The translations under genes and the position numbers were made by a program. From Teretinema sp942493045 (GTDB lineage Bacteria; Spirochaetota; Spirochaetia; Treponematales; Treponemataceae), in NCBI GenBank assembly GCA_942493045.1, contig OW818665.1:1178001-1242000 (forward strand): 64,000 nt of DNA. Direction: 5' to 3'. The notes under the pieces were generated by a model. It was not told the DNA's origin. It worked only from the letters and a program-made list of their open reading frames with translations, and did not search any database. Positions 22,601 through 30,410 of this stretch are shown in pieces (the stretch's first letter is position 1; each line of letters starts with the position of its first letter).

Positions 22601-24158
22601 CATCACAGTTTCCGCACAGCCCCTCATACTGACAGCCGGTGTGCTTTACATACACCGGTTCTAGACGATCCCAAACCGCGGCAATGCCTTCCTCGCAGGC
22701 ATTGCCGGCGCTGAAGGTTCCATAAATATCCTCGCGGCACAGCGGCACCGTTCCATCAATTAAAATAGACAGATCCCGCTTGATATGCCAGCAGGGTTGA
22801 CGCGTCAGGGGCGATAAATCCGCTACCCGGCGGTCCTCGATGCTACCGCAGAAGCTGTCGTGCTTCTGGATGATAACCTGACCGGTCTTTTCTTTCCAGA
22901 GCCGGTAAAAACTTTCCAACTCGACCTCATTGTCTTTCATGCGGATCATCTGGGGCCACACCGCGCCGGGGAAAAGCCGGAAGAGCCGGTCTACACAATT
23001 CAATGCCGACGCAAATACCGTTTCAGCGTTTTCGTCCGGAATGGAGCGCTGTTTGGCATAACTTGAGCAGCTGATGGCATCCAGGGATACGATCCAGGCG
23101 ATATTAGGCTGACTGCTTTGGCGGGTCGGTGCCTGCTTCGCGGCGGCGGCAATAGCTTCCAGAGTCGCCGCTGACCAGCTCACGCCGGTCGTCTCGATCA
23201 GTACCGAAAGGCCGGGATAGGAAAGCACGACTTTGACAAGATCCGCTATCCGGGGATGCAGGGCGCACTCGCCCCACAGTGAAAGAGAGATAACGGCATC
23301 CTCCGAAAAAGCGGCAATGTCGGCAATCAGGGCCGCAAAACGTTCAATATCCATAAAATCCGAGCGCTCAACGGCGCTGATTCCGGGAGATTTCCCCTTC
23401 CCGCTCCGGCAAAATTGCGGATAGGGACAATGGCGGCATTCGAAGGGACAGGGCCCTGAAACCTGAATGGCGTAAAACGACGGCAGCGTACGCAACTGAG
23501 CGGAACGTTCGCTGACCAGGGCAGCGTAATTCGCGGCCGTAATATCCGTTAAAGAGCGGCAGAGTTGATAGTTGCGCTTAGTATCGCAGGCCAGAGACAG
23601 GCGCAAAGGCCGCAGATCGGCCGGCGCGATCAGAGTTTCTATATCGAAGGAATTGATGTCCTGTTTGATGGTATCGAAAATTACGGTACGAGAGAACGGT
23701 CCATCAGTTTCCCGGGCCATTTTTGCAAGCACTGCAAGGATTCCGGATGCCAGAATATCGGGGCACAATCCGGCCGGATAGCCATCGGCAAAACTGAATT
23801 CCGCGCCATACTGGCAATGGCGGCCATACATTTCGCCGGTCAATTGCGCGTCCGCGAAAGGATTGTCGGCATACAAAAAGTAAACGTTATCGAAGGATTT
23901 TGACTCATCTGACAGAGTTTCAAAAAGAACCGATTTGGTCCAGAATGGTTTTTGACACACCCGGATACGGGAGCTATCAATACCCTGCGGGGACTTTACC
24001 TGGACGGACCGCTCGCCGAAAAGAAGGAGCACCAAGTCCGTATCAGGGGCCTGGAAAGCGTTATTGAGGGAAAGCTCCAAAGCCGAGCAGCCGGAAGACA
24101 GAGGTTCAGAGGCATATCCGGTAATATTTCCGGCATACAATACATAGAGGTTTTTCAT
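22578..24158 (-). CDS. Spiro-SPASM radical-SAM protein with N-terminal nucleotidyltransferase-like domain
   Basis: 526 residues. Residues about 1-200 resemble a degenerate SpsF-type nucleotidyltransferase: FLYADNPFADAQLTG in the place of the metal-binding D-x-P-F loop, and YPAGLCPDILAS. The radical-SAM domain follows with CPFECRHC (Cys237, Cys241, Cys244) for the 4Fe-4S cluster, plus LSLWGECALHP and IAWIVSLDAIS strands. The C-terminal SPASM-type region has several cysteines (QPCWHIKRD, VPLCREDIYG, NACEEG, CQYEGLCGNCDEYY) that can hold auxiliary Fe-S clusters. It matches the spirochaete-restricted family that I remember as spiro-SPASM. SPASM enzymes typically modify peptides or aminosugars; here the context points to a glycan or glycan-linked peptide. 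Probably leaderless: TATTAT ends 7 bases before ATG. Confidence 0.88.
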   Translation of the reverse strand: MKNLYVLYAGNITGYASEPLSSGCSALELSLNNAFQAPDTDLVLLLFGERSVQVKSPQGIDSSRIRVCQKPFWTKSVLFETLSDESKSFDNVYFLYADNPFADAQLTGEMYGRHCQYGAEFSFADGYPAGLCPDILASGILAVLAKMARETDGPFSRTVIFDTIKQDINSFDIETLIAPADLRPLRLSLACDTKRNYQLCRSLTDITAANYAALVSERSAQLRTLPSFYAIQVSGPCPFECRHCPYPQFCRSGKGKSPGISAVERSDFMDIERFAALIADIAAFSEDAVISLSLWGECALHPRIADLVKVVLSYPGLSVLIETTGVSWSAATLEAIAAAAKQAPTRQSSQPNIAWIVSLDAISCSSYAKQRSIPDENAETVFASALNCVDRLFRLFPGAVWPQMIRMKDNEVELESFYRLWKEKTGQVIIQKHDSFCGSIEDRRVADLSPLTRQPCWHIKRDLSILIDGTVPLCREDIYGTFSAGNACEEGIAAVWDRLEPVYVKHTGCQYEGLCGNCDEYYTYNF

Positions 24159-24165
24159 ACCGGTT

Positions 24166-24171
24166 ATAATA
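24166..24171 (-). promoter_or_regulatory. -10 box of the spiro-SPASM operon, probable leaderless start
   Basis: TATTAT on the minus strand is 7 bases from the ATG at 24158. There is no Shine-Dalgarno and no clear -35 box. Confidence 0.5.
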
Positions 24172-24191
24172 TCGGCATTGGCGCTCTCAGC

Positions 24192-24221
24192 TTGAGAGAA
24201 GACGGCAATTCATGATAGCAT
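24192..24221 (+). promoter_or_regulatory. xseA promoter, probable leaderless start
   Basis: TTGAGA (24192-24197), 18-base spacer, TAGCAT (24216-24221), 6 bases, ATG. No ribosome site is visible. It is divergent from the spiro-SPASM promoter within 69 bases. Confidence 0.5.
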
Positions 24222-24227
24222 CGGCGT

Positions 24228-25439
24228 ATGAATCCCTCGCAGACCCTCAAGGTGGCCGAACTTACCTCTATTATCAAGGAAATTCTGGAAGGCTCCTTTC
24301 CGGCGGTGACTGTGGAGGGTGAAATCTCCAATTGCCGGCCGTCCAGTACCGGGCACCTCTATTTTACCCTGAAAGACGAACAGAGCGCCATTTCCGCTGT
24401 AATGTTCAAGGGCCGCAGCCGCTACCTGGCCTTTCAGCCCGCCGACGGCCTGCTGGTACGGATCAGCGGCAGTGTCTCGGTGTACGAAGCCCGGGGTACC
24501 TACCAGATTATTGTGGAAACCATGGAAGCCGCCGGAGCCGGGGATATTTTACGGCTGTTGGAAGAGCGCAAACAGCGCCTGGCCGCCGAAGGGCTCTTTG
24601 ACAGCGAACGCAAGCGCCCACTTCCGGCCTTCCCGGAGCGCATTGCCCTGATTACCAGTCCCACCGGGGCGGCCCTGCGGGATATGCTGCAAATTTTCAG
24701 CCGGCGCAATCCGGCCCTCGATATTGTAATCCTCCCCTCTCCCGTTCAAGGCGCGGAGGCCGCTCCGGCTCTGATACGCCAGATCGAGAGAGCCAACCGC
24801 TATCAGCTGGCCGATTGCATCATCATCGGCCGGGGCGGTGGATCACTGGAAGACCTGTTGCCCTTCTCTGACGAAGCCCTGGTGCGGGCCGTAGCCGCAT
24901 CGGCCATCCCTATAGTGAGCGCCGTCGGTCATGAAATTGACTGGTCGCTGTGCGATCTGGCCGCTGACCTGCGCGCCCCTACCCCTTCGGCAGCGGCCGA
25001 ACTGAGCTGCCCGGTACAGGAAGAAATACTGCAGCGCGTCCGCTCGGCTTCCTTTACCCTGGAGCAAGCCATGCGCTCCCGACTGGAGCGCATCCGCCTG
25101 TTGGCGGCTTCTTTTTCTCCGGATTCACTGGAAATGCGCTTCCGGCGCATCGCCCAGCCCTATTTACTGCGCTTCGATGACGCCAAAGAAGGTTTACTGG
25201 AAGCCTTGACGGCGCGGGTGCGGCAAAATCGCCATCAGCTGGCCCTGCTTTCAGGCGTTCTGGAAGGAGCCAATCCCCACACTATTTTGAGCCGCGGTTA
25301 TGCCATGGTTCAGGACTCGCTTACCGGAAAAATTATCCGTTCGCCTGAGGACACCGCGCCCGGCAGACAGCTGACCATTACCGCCGCGCGCGGCCGCATC
25401 AAAGCCCTGGTACAGGAGACTATAAATGAAGAAATTTGA
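24228..25439 (+). CDS. xseA: Exodeoxyribonuclease VII large subunit
   Basis: 403 residues. N-terminal OB fold (VAELTSIIKEILEGSFPAVT, VEGEISNCRPSSTGHLYFTL), then the catalytic domain with RIALITSPTGAALRDML, IIGRGGGSLEDLLPFSDE and PIVSAVGHEIDWSLCDLAAD, all diagnostic, then a coiled-coil and a C-terminal PHTILSRGYAMV. With XseB it degrades single-stranded DNA in both directions, mainly in mismatch repair. The chain is about 50 residues shorter than E. coli XseA in the coiled-coil part. First gene of the xseA-xseB-mutL operon. Confidence 0.97.
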   Translation: MNPSQTLKVAELTSIIKEILEGSFPAVTVEGEISNCRPSSTGHLYFTLKDEQSAISAVMFKGRSRYLAFQPADGLLVRISGSVSVYEARGTYQIIVETMEAAGAGDILRLLEERKQRLAAEGLFDSERKRPLPAFPERIALITSPTGAALRDMLQIFSRRNPALDIVILPSPVQGAEAAPALIRQIERANRYQLADCIIIGRGGGSLEDLLPFSDEALVRAVAASAIPIVSAVGHEIDWSLCDLAADLRAPTPSAAAELSCPVQEEILQRVRSASFTLEQAMRSRLERIRLLAASFSPDSLEMRFRRIAQPYLLRFDDAKEGLLEALTARVRQNRHQLALLSGVLEGANPHTILSRGYAMVQDSLTGKIIRSPEDTAPGRQLTITAARGRIKALVQETINEEI

Positions 25440-25683
25440 AGAGCGACTGGAACGTCTGGAAAGCCTCGGAGAAACTATCCGCTCTACCGATGTTTCCCTG
25501 GAAGAGGCCCTGGCCTGCTTTGAAGAAGGCATCAAACTGGCCAAGTCTCTGGAAAAAGACCTCGATAAAATAGAGGGCCGTATCCAGATTCTGATGAATG
25601 AGCCTTCGGCCTCTGACGACAAGGTGGAGCTGGATCTTTTTTCGGCGCTACCCGCCGAAAACGGACGCAAGGACAAAGACTGA
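25426..25683 (+). CDS. xseB: Exodeoxyribonuclease VII small subunit
   Basis: 85 residues, helical: KFEERLERLESLGETIRSTD, then SLEEALACFEEGIKLAKSLE, the typical XseB signature. The Asp/Glu-rich tail is disordered. The start overlaps xseA by 14 bases, giving translational coupling and fixed stoichiometry. XseB binds the coiled-coil of XseA in multiple copies. Confidence 0.95.
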   Translation: MKKFEERLERLESLGETIRSTDVSLEEALACFEEGIKLAKSLEKDLDKIEGRIQILMNEPSASDDKVELDLFSALPAENGRKDKD

Positions 25684-27455
25684 TGGAGGGTGGCGCGTAT
25701 ACCAGAGGGTTACCGGTGAGCGGAAAACCGGTACGGGTGCTGGACGGCGAAGTGGCCCGCAAGATCGCCGCCGGCGAAGTCATCGACCGGCCGGCGGCGG
25801 TGGTACGCGAATTACTCGATAACGCCATCGACTCCGGCGCCACCAAAATCAGTGTCGAGATCACCGGAGGCGGGGCAGATTCCATCCGGGTTAGCGATAA
25901 TGGTTGCGGCATGACAGCCGAAGACCTCGCGCTGTGCACCCAAACGCATACCACCAGTAAAATTGAAAATGAAAATGACTTGCTCGCTCTTTGCACTCTG
26001 GGTTTCCGCGGCGAAGCGCTCTCCTCAATCAGCGCGGTCAGCGACCTGAGCATCATCTCCACCCGCGACGGCCGCGAAGCCTGGAAGTTTTCTGACGGCC
26101 GCATTCACAGGGCTACCCTTTCTTCCGGCACAATTGTAAACCTGACCGGACTCTTCAATAACTTTCCGGCGCGCAAGCAATTCCTGAAGCGCGCCGCCGC
26201 CGAGTCGGCCCTTTGCCGTCAGGTCTTTATTGAAAAAGCGCTGGCCTGGCCGCGGATTGAATTCCGGTTCAGCTCCGACGGCAGTGTCCGGCATGTACTG
26301 CCGCTTGCTGATACCCTGCGGCAGCGAGCCCTGGATACCCTTGAATGCCGTGAAGGACCGTCTTTTTTTTATGAAATTTCAGGCTCCGGTGAACAGTTCA
26401 GTTTCACAGCTGTCATCGGCAGCCCGGAAGTGGTGCGATCGGACCGTAAACAAATGATGGTTTTTATCAACGGCCGGAAGGTCAGCGAGTATTCGCTGCT
26501 GCAGGCTGTTGAGTACGGCGCCCAGGGGCATTTCCCGAACGGCGGCTACCCTTTTTGTCTGCTGTTTATACAGATCGATCCGGTGCTGGTGGATTTTAAT
26601 ATTCATCCTGCCAAAAAAGAAGTCCGCTTCCGGGATTCTAAGACCCTGCATCATGCGGTCAGTTCCCGGCTTCGCGATTTTTGGCGCCGTTACAGCATTA
26701 AAAGCCTGAACAGCGAAACCGACCAAACGGAAGAACCACTGACCTTTACGCAACAGACTCCGGATTTTTTCCAACAGCAAACATTCGAATATTCCACCGA
26801 TAGCCGCTCCGCAGTCGCGTTTTTAGCCGAGGCCGCCATGGAAGGGCCGCCCCGGCATTTTACGGAAACAGGTAAACAGGTCGGCGAATCGGCAGCCTTA
26901 CCGGTCGATAACCGAACGGTACGTTATCTGGGGCAGGTATTGGGTACTTTTCTGGCTGTTGAACGAGCGGAAGTTTTTTATTTAATTGATCAGCATGCCG
27001 CCCATGAGCGGATTTTATTCGACAAGATAGTTGCCGGTCAGGGGAAAAAGCAGGAACTGCTGATTCCGTACCGTATAATAACCGAGGACGCGGCCCAGGA
27101 TGAGCGTATCCGCCAGGCTGTGGCGGCGCTGGAGCGCGGCGGTTTTGAACTGCGCAGCGAAGGTGAGGGGCTCTGGCTGGTTACTGCTGTTCCGGTACAC
27201 TGGAGCGGGACGGAACAGGAGTTGCGCGCCGAACTGAACGGATCGGACATTACCGGTGAAGCGCTGTGCCGCCGTCTCTACGCCGGCGCGGCCTGCCGCG
27301 CGGCATGTAAAGACGGTGACCAGCTGGATACAGCGACCGGCTTATCGATCGCGGAAGCCGCCTTTTTACTGGCCGAACCGGTTTGTCCGCACGGCCGGCC
27401 GATCTGGGCGCGTATCGACCGCGCCTGGCTTTTTAACAAGGTTGCCCGCACCTAA
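25683..27455 (+). CDS. mutL: DNA mismatch repair protein MutL
   Basis: 590 residues. GHKL ATPase: VARKIAAGEVIDRPAAVVRE with ATP-binding Glu, LLDNAIDSGATKI, VSDNGCGM, TSKIENENDL and LGFRGEALSSI. C-terminal dimerisation/endonuclease region: IDQHAAHERILFDK, similar to the DQHAxxERxxxE endonuclease site but with Asp in place of the last Glu, plus ACRAACKDGD and a final VCPHGRPIWARI. This is the nicking-type MutL of bacteria without MutH. The start could be ATG 25683 (1-base overlap with xseB) or GTG 25716, which has AGAGGG six bases upstream; the conserved part begins after both. MutS is not in the window. Confidence 0.97.
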   Translation: MEGGAYTRGLPVSGKPVRVLDGEVARKIAAGEVIDRPAAVVRELLDNAIDSGATKISVEITGGGADSIRVSDNGCGMTAEDLALCTQTHTTSKIENENDLLALCTLGFRGEALSSISAVSDLSIISTRDGREAWKFSDGRIHRATLSSGTIVNLTGLFNNFPARKQFLKRAAAESALCRQVFIEKALAWPRIEFRFSSDGSVRHVLPLADTLRQRALDTLECREGPSFFYEISGSGEQFSFTAVIGSPEVVRSDRKQMMVFINGRKVSEYSLLQAVEYGAQGHFPNGGYPFCLLFIQIDPVLVDFNIHPAKKEVRFRDSKTLHHAVSSRLRDFWRRYSIKSLNSETDQTEEPLTFTQQTPDFFQQQTFEYSTDSRSAVAFLAEAAMEGPPRHFTETGKQVGESAALPVDNRTVRYLGQVLGTFLAVERAEVFYLIDQHAAHERILFDKIVAGQGKKQELLIPYRIITEDAAQDERIRQAVAALERGGFELRSEGEGLWLVTAVPVHWSGTEQELRAELNGSDITGEALCRRLYAGAACRAACKDGDQLDTATGLSIAEAAFLLAEPVCPHGRPIWARIDRAWLFNKVART

Positions 27456-27506
27456 AAACAATTGCGACTCCCGACAGTGTACGCTTGCAGAAGTCACAAA
27501 CCACTG

Positions 27507-29585
27507 CTACAGCGTACTCAGCAGCGAGCGCACCTCAGCTGCCTTAGAATAGTCGGCCTTGCGGTTCAGCAGGTCCTGCAAAACGGTCTTGGCGGCGGCC
27601 TTGTTGTTCAAACTGATATTCAGTTTCCCCAACTCATAGTAGGCATCCCATACCGTATTATCAATCCGCAAAATTTCGGTGTAGGTTTCACGGGCTTTTT
27701 CAGTCAGGCCGGCACTGACGTAGGCTCCAGCCAAATTCATGCGCACGGTGGTATCCCGGGGATTTTTGTTGACGGCTCGGGCATAGTGCTCCACAGACTT
27801 GTCAAATACACCCTTCATGCCGTAAACCTTGCCGAGATTATTGTTGACTTCGAAATTATCGTTTTCCAGACCGAAGGCGCTGAGCAGCTGGGAGAGAGCG
27901 TCATCGACGCGGTTAGCTTCAAGATAGGCCAGTGCAATATTTATGCGCGGCTTGACATATTTGGGATCCAGAGTAATGGCTCGGGCATATTGCTGTAGGG
28001 CAACATCCGGCATATTGGAACGCTCACCGGCTAATCCATAGGTATAGGCATAAACAGCGTTTGTTCCGTCAGCGTCCACCGCTTTTTTGGCATAGTCCAG
28101 GGCCTGGGCATTCTTACCGAGCTCCAGCTGCACGCTGGCCATGTTATAATTGGTCTGAGCGTCTGCGGCCCCCAGAGTCAGCGCCTCATTAAAATAACGC
28201 TCCGCTTCCACAAACTTTCCGGTCTTGCTATAAACCAGAGCCATTTCACGCAGGGCCGAAACATTGGAAGGCTCATAGCGGATAACGGTCTCGTAATTGG
28301 TAATAGCGCCGCGAGTGTCACCCTTGCGGTCCAAAAGGCGGGCAATTTCCATTAAAGAACGGACATGATCCGGCTTGAGGGCTACAGCCGAACGGAAAGC
28401 GGTCAAAGCATCATCCGGACGGTTCAAGTTCTTATTGGTGAGCCCCAAATTATAGAAGGCAGCCTCGAATTTTGAGTTCAACCGGGTTACGGTGGTAAAG
28501 GCAGTCCGGGCATCGGTATACCGGCGCTGCAGATAGTACATCTTGCCGAGCTCATAAGCATATAGATAGTTATTCGGATCAAGCCGGGCTGCCTCAACCA
28601 TATCGGCGAGTGCCAGGTCTGTTTTCCCCTGTTCAGTATAGATGCGTGAACGGGTAAAACGGGCTTGAGCGAGGGTCGGGTCGTTTTGAATCGCCAGGTT
28701 GGCATATTCCAGAGCTGAAGACAGAGCATCATTGCGGATAGTGCTGTCCGTGGACTCCAGGGCTATGCCGAGCAGAGACTCGGCCATTTCGTTGTATTTA
28801 CTGGCCGCGAAGGCTTTTTCCCCGGGCGGCAGGGCGGCCTCGGCGCGCTCAAAACTGCTGCGGGCGGCGGACAGGCTTCCGGCTTCAGCCCGGGCCTTTC
28901 CCTGGGCAATATGCTGATTTACTTCCTCAATCTGACGCTGAACGGTGGCGTTTTTCTGGGCAAGGGCGGCTTCAAGGGCTTTACGGCGCTCTTCCTCGGC
29001 CGCGGCTGCGGCATTTGAAGCGGCGGCGGCTTCCGACGCCGCCTGGGCAGCAGCCTGAGCGGCAGCTTGGGCGTCAGCGGCAGCTTTTGCCTCGGCCGCC
29101 GCGCGAGTGGCGGCAGCGGTATCGGCGGCGGCGGTTCGATTTTGGGTGGAGCGTGAAGCTTCGGCTTCCGCGGCCGTCAAGCGGGCGGCCGCGCGCTGAG
29201 CGGCGTCGGCGGCGGCGGCGATACGGGCCGCGGCGGCCTGAGCCGCAGCCAGAGCGGCGGCGGTGTCGGCGTCCCCGGCCTGAGAGCCCCGACGGGCAAG
29301 CGCTTCCTGAGCGGCGCGGGCCGCCAATACGGCGTCCAGCAGTTCGGAAGCTTCACTGTCATCCGGATTTTGAATTAATAAACCTTCCAGCAGGGTTAAA
29401 GCCCGGTCAAACTCGCCGCGTGCAACATAATTCTGCACCAGAGTCAGGGTATTGAGCCGCAGTTGGGCTTCTTTGGAAAGATCAGACTGACTTCCCTGTC
29501 CGCGAAGCACAAAAAAGACCGCCAGCGCCGCGATCAGTAATACGATTACTACGGCAGCCACCACTAATGTTAACCTGTTATTCAA
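27507..29585 (-). CDS. Membrane-anchored TPR protein with long Ala-rich helix
   Basis: 692 residues. One N-terminal membrane anchor (LVVAAVVIVLLIAALAVFFVL), a short TPR-like pair (FDRALTLLEGLLIQNPDD), then residues about 100-235 of extreme Ala/Glu/Arg bias (AAEAKAAADAQAAAQAAAQA), predicted as a single long helix or coiled coil, as in TolA or TonB-like stalks. From about 240 to the end come roughly ten canonical TPRs (LAYANLAIQNDPTLAQARFT-type units; AFYNLGLTNKNLNRPDDALT; NNNLGKVYGMKGVFDKSVEH). The architecture suggests an envelope-spanning scaffold that displays TPRs in the periplasm. It overlaps by 8 bases with the upstream periplasmic TPR gene. Partners unknown. Confidence 0.9.
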   Translation of the reverse strand: MNNRLTLVVAAVVIVLLIAALAVFFVLRGQGSQSDLSKEAQLRLNTLTLVQNYVARGEFDRALTLLEGLLIQNPDDSEASELLDAVLAARAAQEALARRGSQAGDADTAAALAAAQAAAARIAAAADAAQRAAARLTAAEAEASRSTQNRTAAADTAAATRAAAEAKAAADAQAAAQAAAQAASEAAAASNAAAAAEEERRKALEAALAQKNATVQRQIEEVNQHIAQGKARAEAGSLSAARSSFERAEAALPPGEKAFAASKYNEMAESLLGIALESTDSTIRNDALSSALEYANLAIQNDPTLAQARFTRSRIYTEQGKTDLALADMVEAARLDPNNYLYAYELGKMYYLQRRYTDARTAFTTVTRLNSKFEAAFYNLGLTNKNLNRPDDALTAFRSAVALKPDHVRSLMEIARLLDRKGDTRGAITNYETVIRYEPSNVSALREMALVYSKTGKFVEAERYFNEALTLGAADAQTNYNMASVQLELGKNAQALDYAKKAVDADGTNAVYAYTYGLAGERSNMPDVALQQYARAITLDPKYVKPRINIALAYLEANRVDDALSQLLSAFGLENDNFEVNNNLGKVYGMKGVFDKSVEHYARAVNKNPRDTTVRMNLAGAYVSAGLTEKARETYTEILRIDNTVWDAYYELGKLNISLNNKAAAKTVLQDLLNRKADYSKAAEVRSLLSTL

Positions 29586-30357
29586 GTTCTCCCTCCTCGT
29601 TGTACTCCATCAGGTTTTCGGATCCGGCGGAAAGGGTTGTGGCCTCATCCACCGACTGCAAGGACGAACTGACTTCGTCCAGTAATTTTTTATAGCGTTC
29701 CGCCGCGGCCAGACGCTCCGCTTCCAGTCTGGCGGCGCGTTCGGCGGCCTCCAAAGCCAGACGGGCTTTTTCCTCTTCAGAGGCTTTCAGGGCCTCGGCG
29801 GCCAGGCGGGCGGCCTCCTGACGAGCGGTTATTTCGCCGGACAGCAAGGCCATCAGCTGTTGAATCTGCGTTTTCTGCGGTGAAGCCGGATCAAGAATCA
29901 GATACATCGAATAATCGGCCAGGGCATTCTCGATCTGTTCCAGTTTCAGCCGGGAATTGGCCCGGTTCAGATACGGCGGCGCGTAGGCGGTATCGGCGGC
30001 GATAGCGCGGGTGTACATTTGATCAGCCTCGGTGAACGACTCACTTAAATAATACACATTACCGGCATTCAAGAATAAAATGCGTTTATCGCTGCCGCGG
30101 GCTGAAGTACCTTTCATAAAGGTAGTAACCGCGTCATCATAACGCCCCAAAAGCTGATAACAAAGGCCTAAATACACAAATACCCGGGGATCGGTGTTTT
30201 CCTGACTGGAAGCCTGTAACAGCAGAGGCGCGGCCTCAGCCGGTTTATTCTCCCGGAACAACCGCTCACCCTCCACAAAGAAATCGATAGCGAAGGCTCC
30301 GGCGGCAGGCGCCAAAAGCAGTATCAGGATCAATAAAGCAGAGCTAAATCGTTTCAT
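29578..30357 (-). CDS. Periplasmic TPR protein with C-terminal coiled coil
   Basis: 259 residues. A signal peptide (MKRFSSALLILILLLAPAAG, cleaved after AFA) supports the start at ATG 30357, which has TTGGAG ten bases upstream; a further ATG 8 codons earlier lacks support. TPR units: FFVEGERLFRENKPAEAAPL, PRVFVYLGLCYQLLGRYDDA, LFLNAGNVYYLSESFTEADQ. The C-terminus is a charged helix (LKASEEEKARLALEAAERAA) that could pair with the Ala-rich helix of the next gene product. The two genes are translationally coupled, suggesting a complex. Confidence 0.9.
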   Translation of the reverse strand: MKRFSSALLILILLLAPAAGAFAIDFFVEGERLFRENKPAEAAPLLLQASSQENTDPRVFVYLGLCYQLLGRYDDAVTTFMKGTSARGSDKRILFLNAGNVYYLSESFTEADQMYTRAIAADTAYAPPYLNRANSRLKLEQIENALADYSMYLILDPASPQKTQIQQLMALLSGEITARQEAARLAAEALKASEEEKARLALEAAERAARLEAERLAAAERYKKLLDEVSSSLQSVDEATTLSAGSENLMEYNEEGELE

Positions 30358-30374
30358 AGCCACTCCAATCTTAT

Positions 30375-30403
30375 TTGACAATACACCAATAAAGCTATAG
30401 TCT
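30375..30403 (+). promoter_or_regulatory. Consensus promoter giving a probable leaderless TPR-Mrr mRNA
   Basis: TTGACA (30375-30380), 17-base spacer, TAGTCT (30398-30403), then 7 bases and ATG 30411. No ribosome site. Confidence 0.75.
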
Positions 30404-30410
30404 TATTCGT

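Noticed and set aside
28980..29320. Repetitive GCC/GGC-rich tract as a DNA repeat element
   Set aside because: It is explained by the Ala-rich helix of the TPR protein; the units are not exact repeats.
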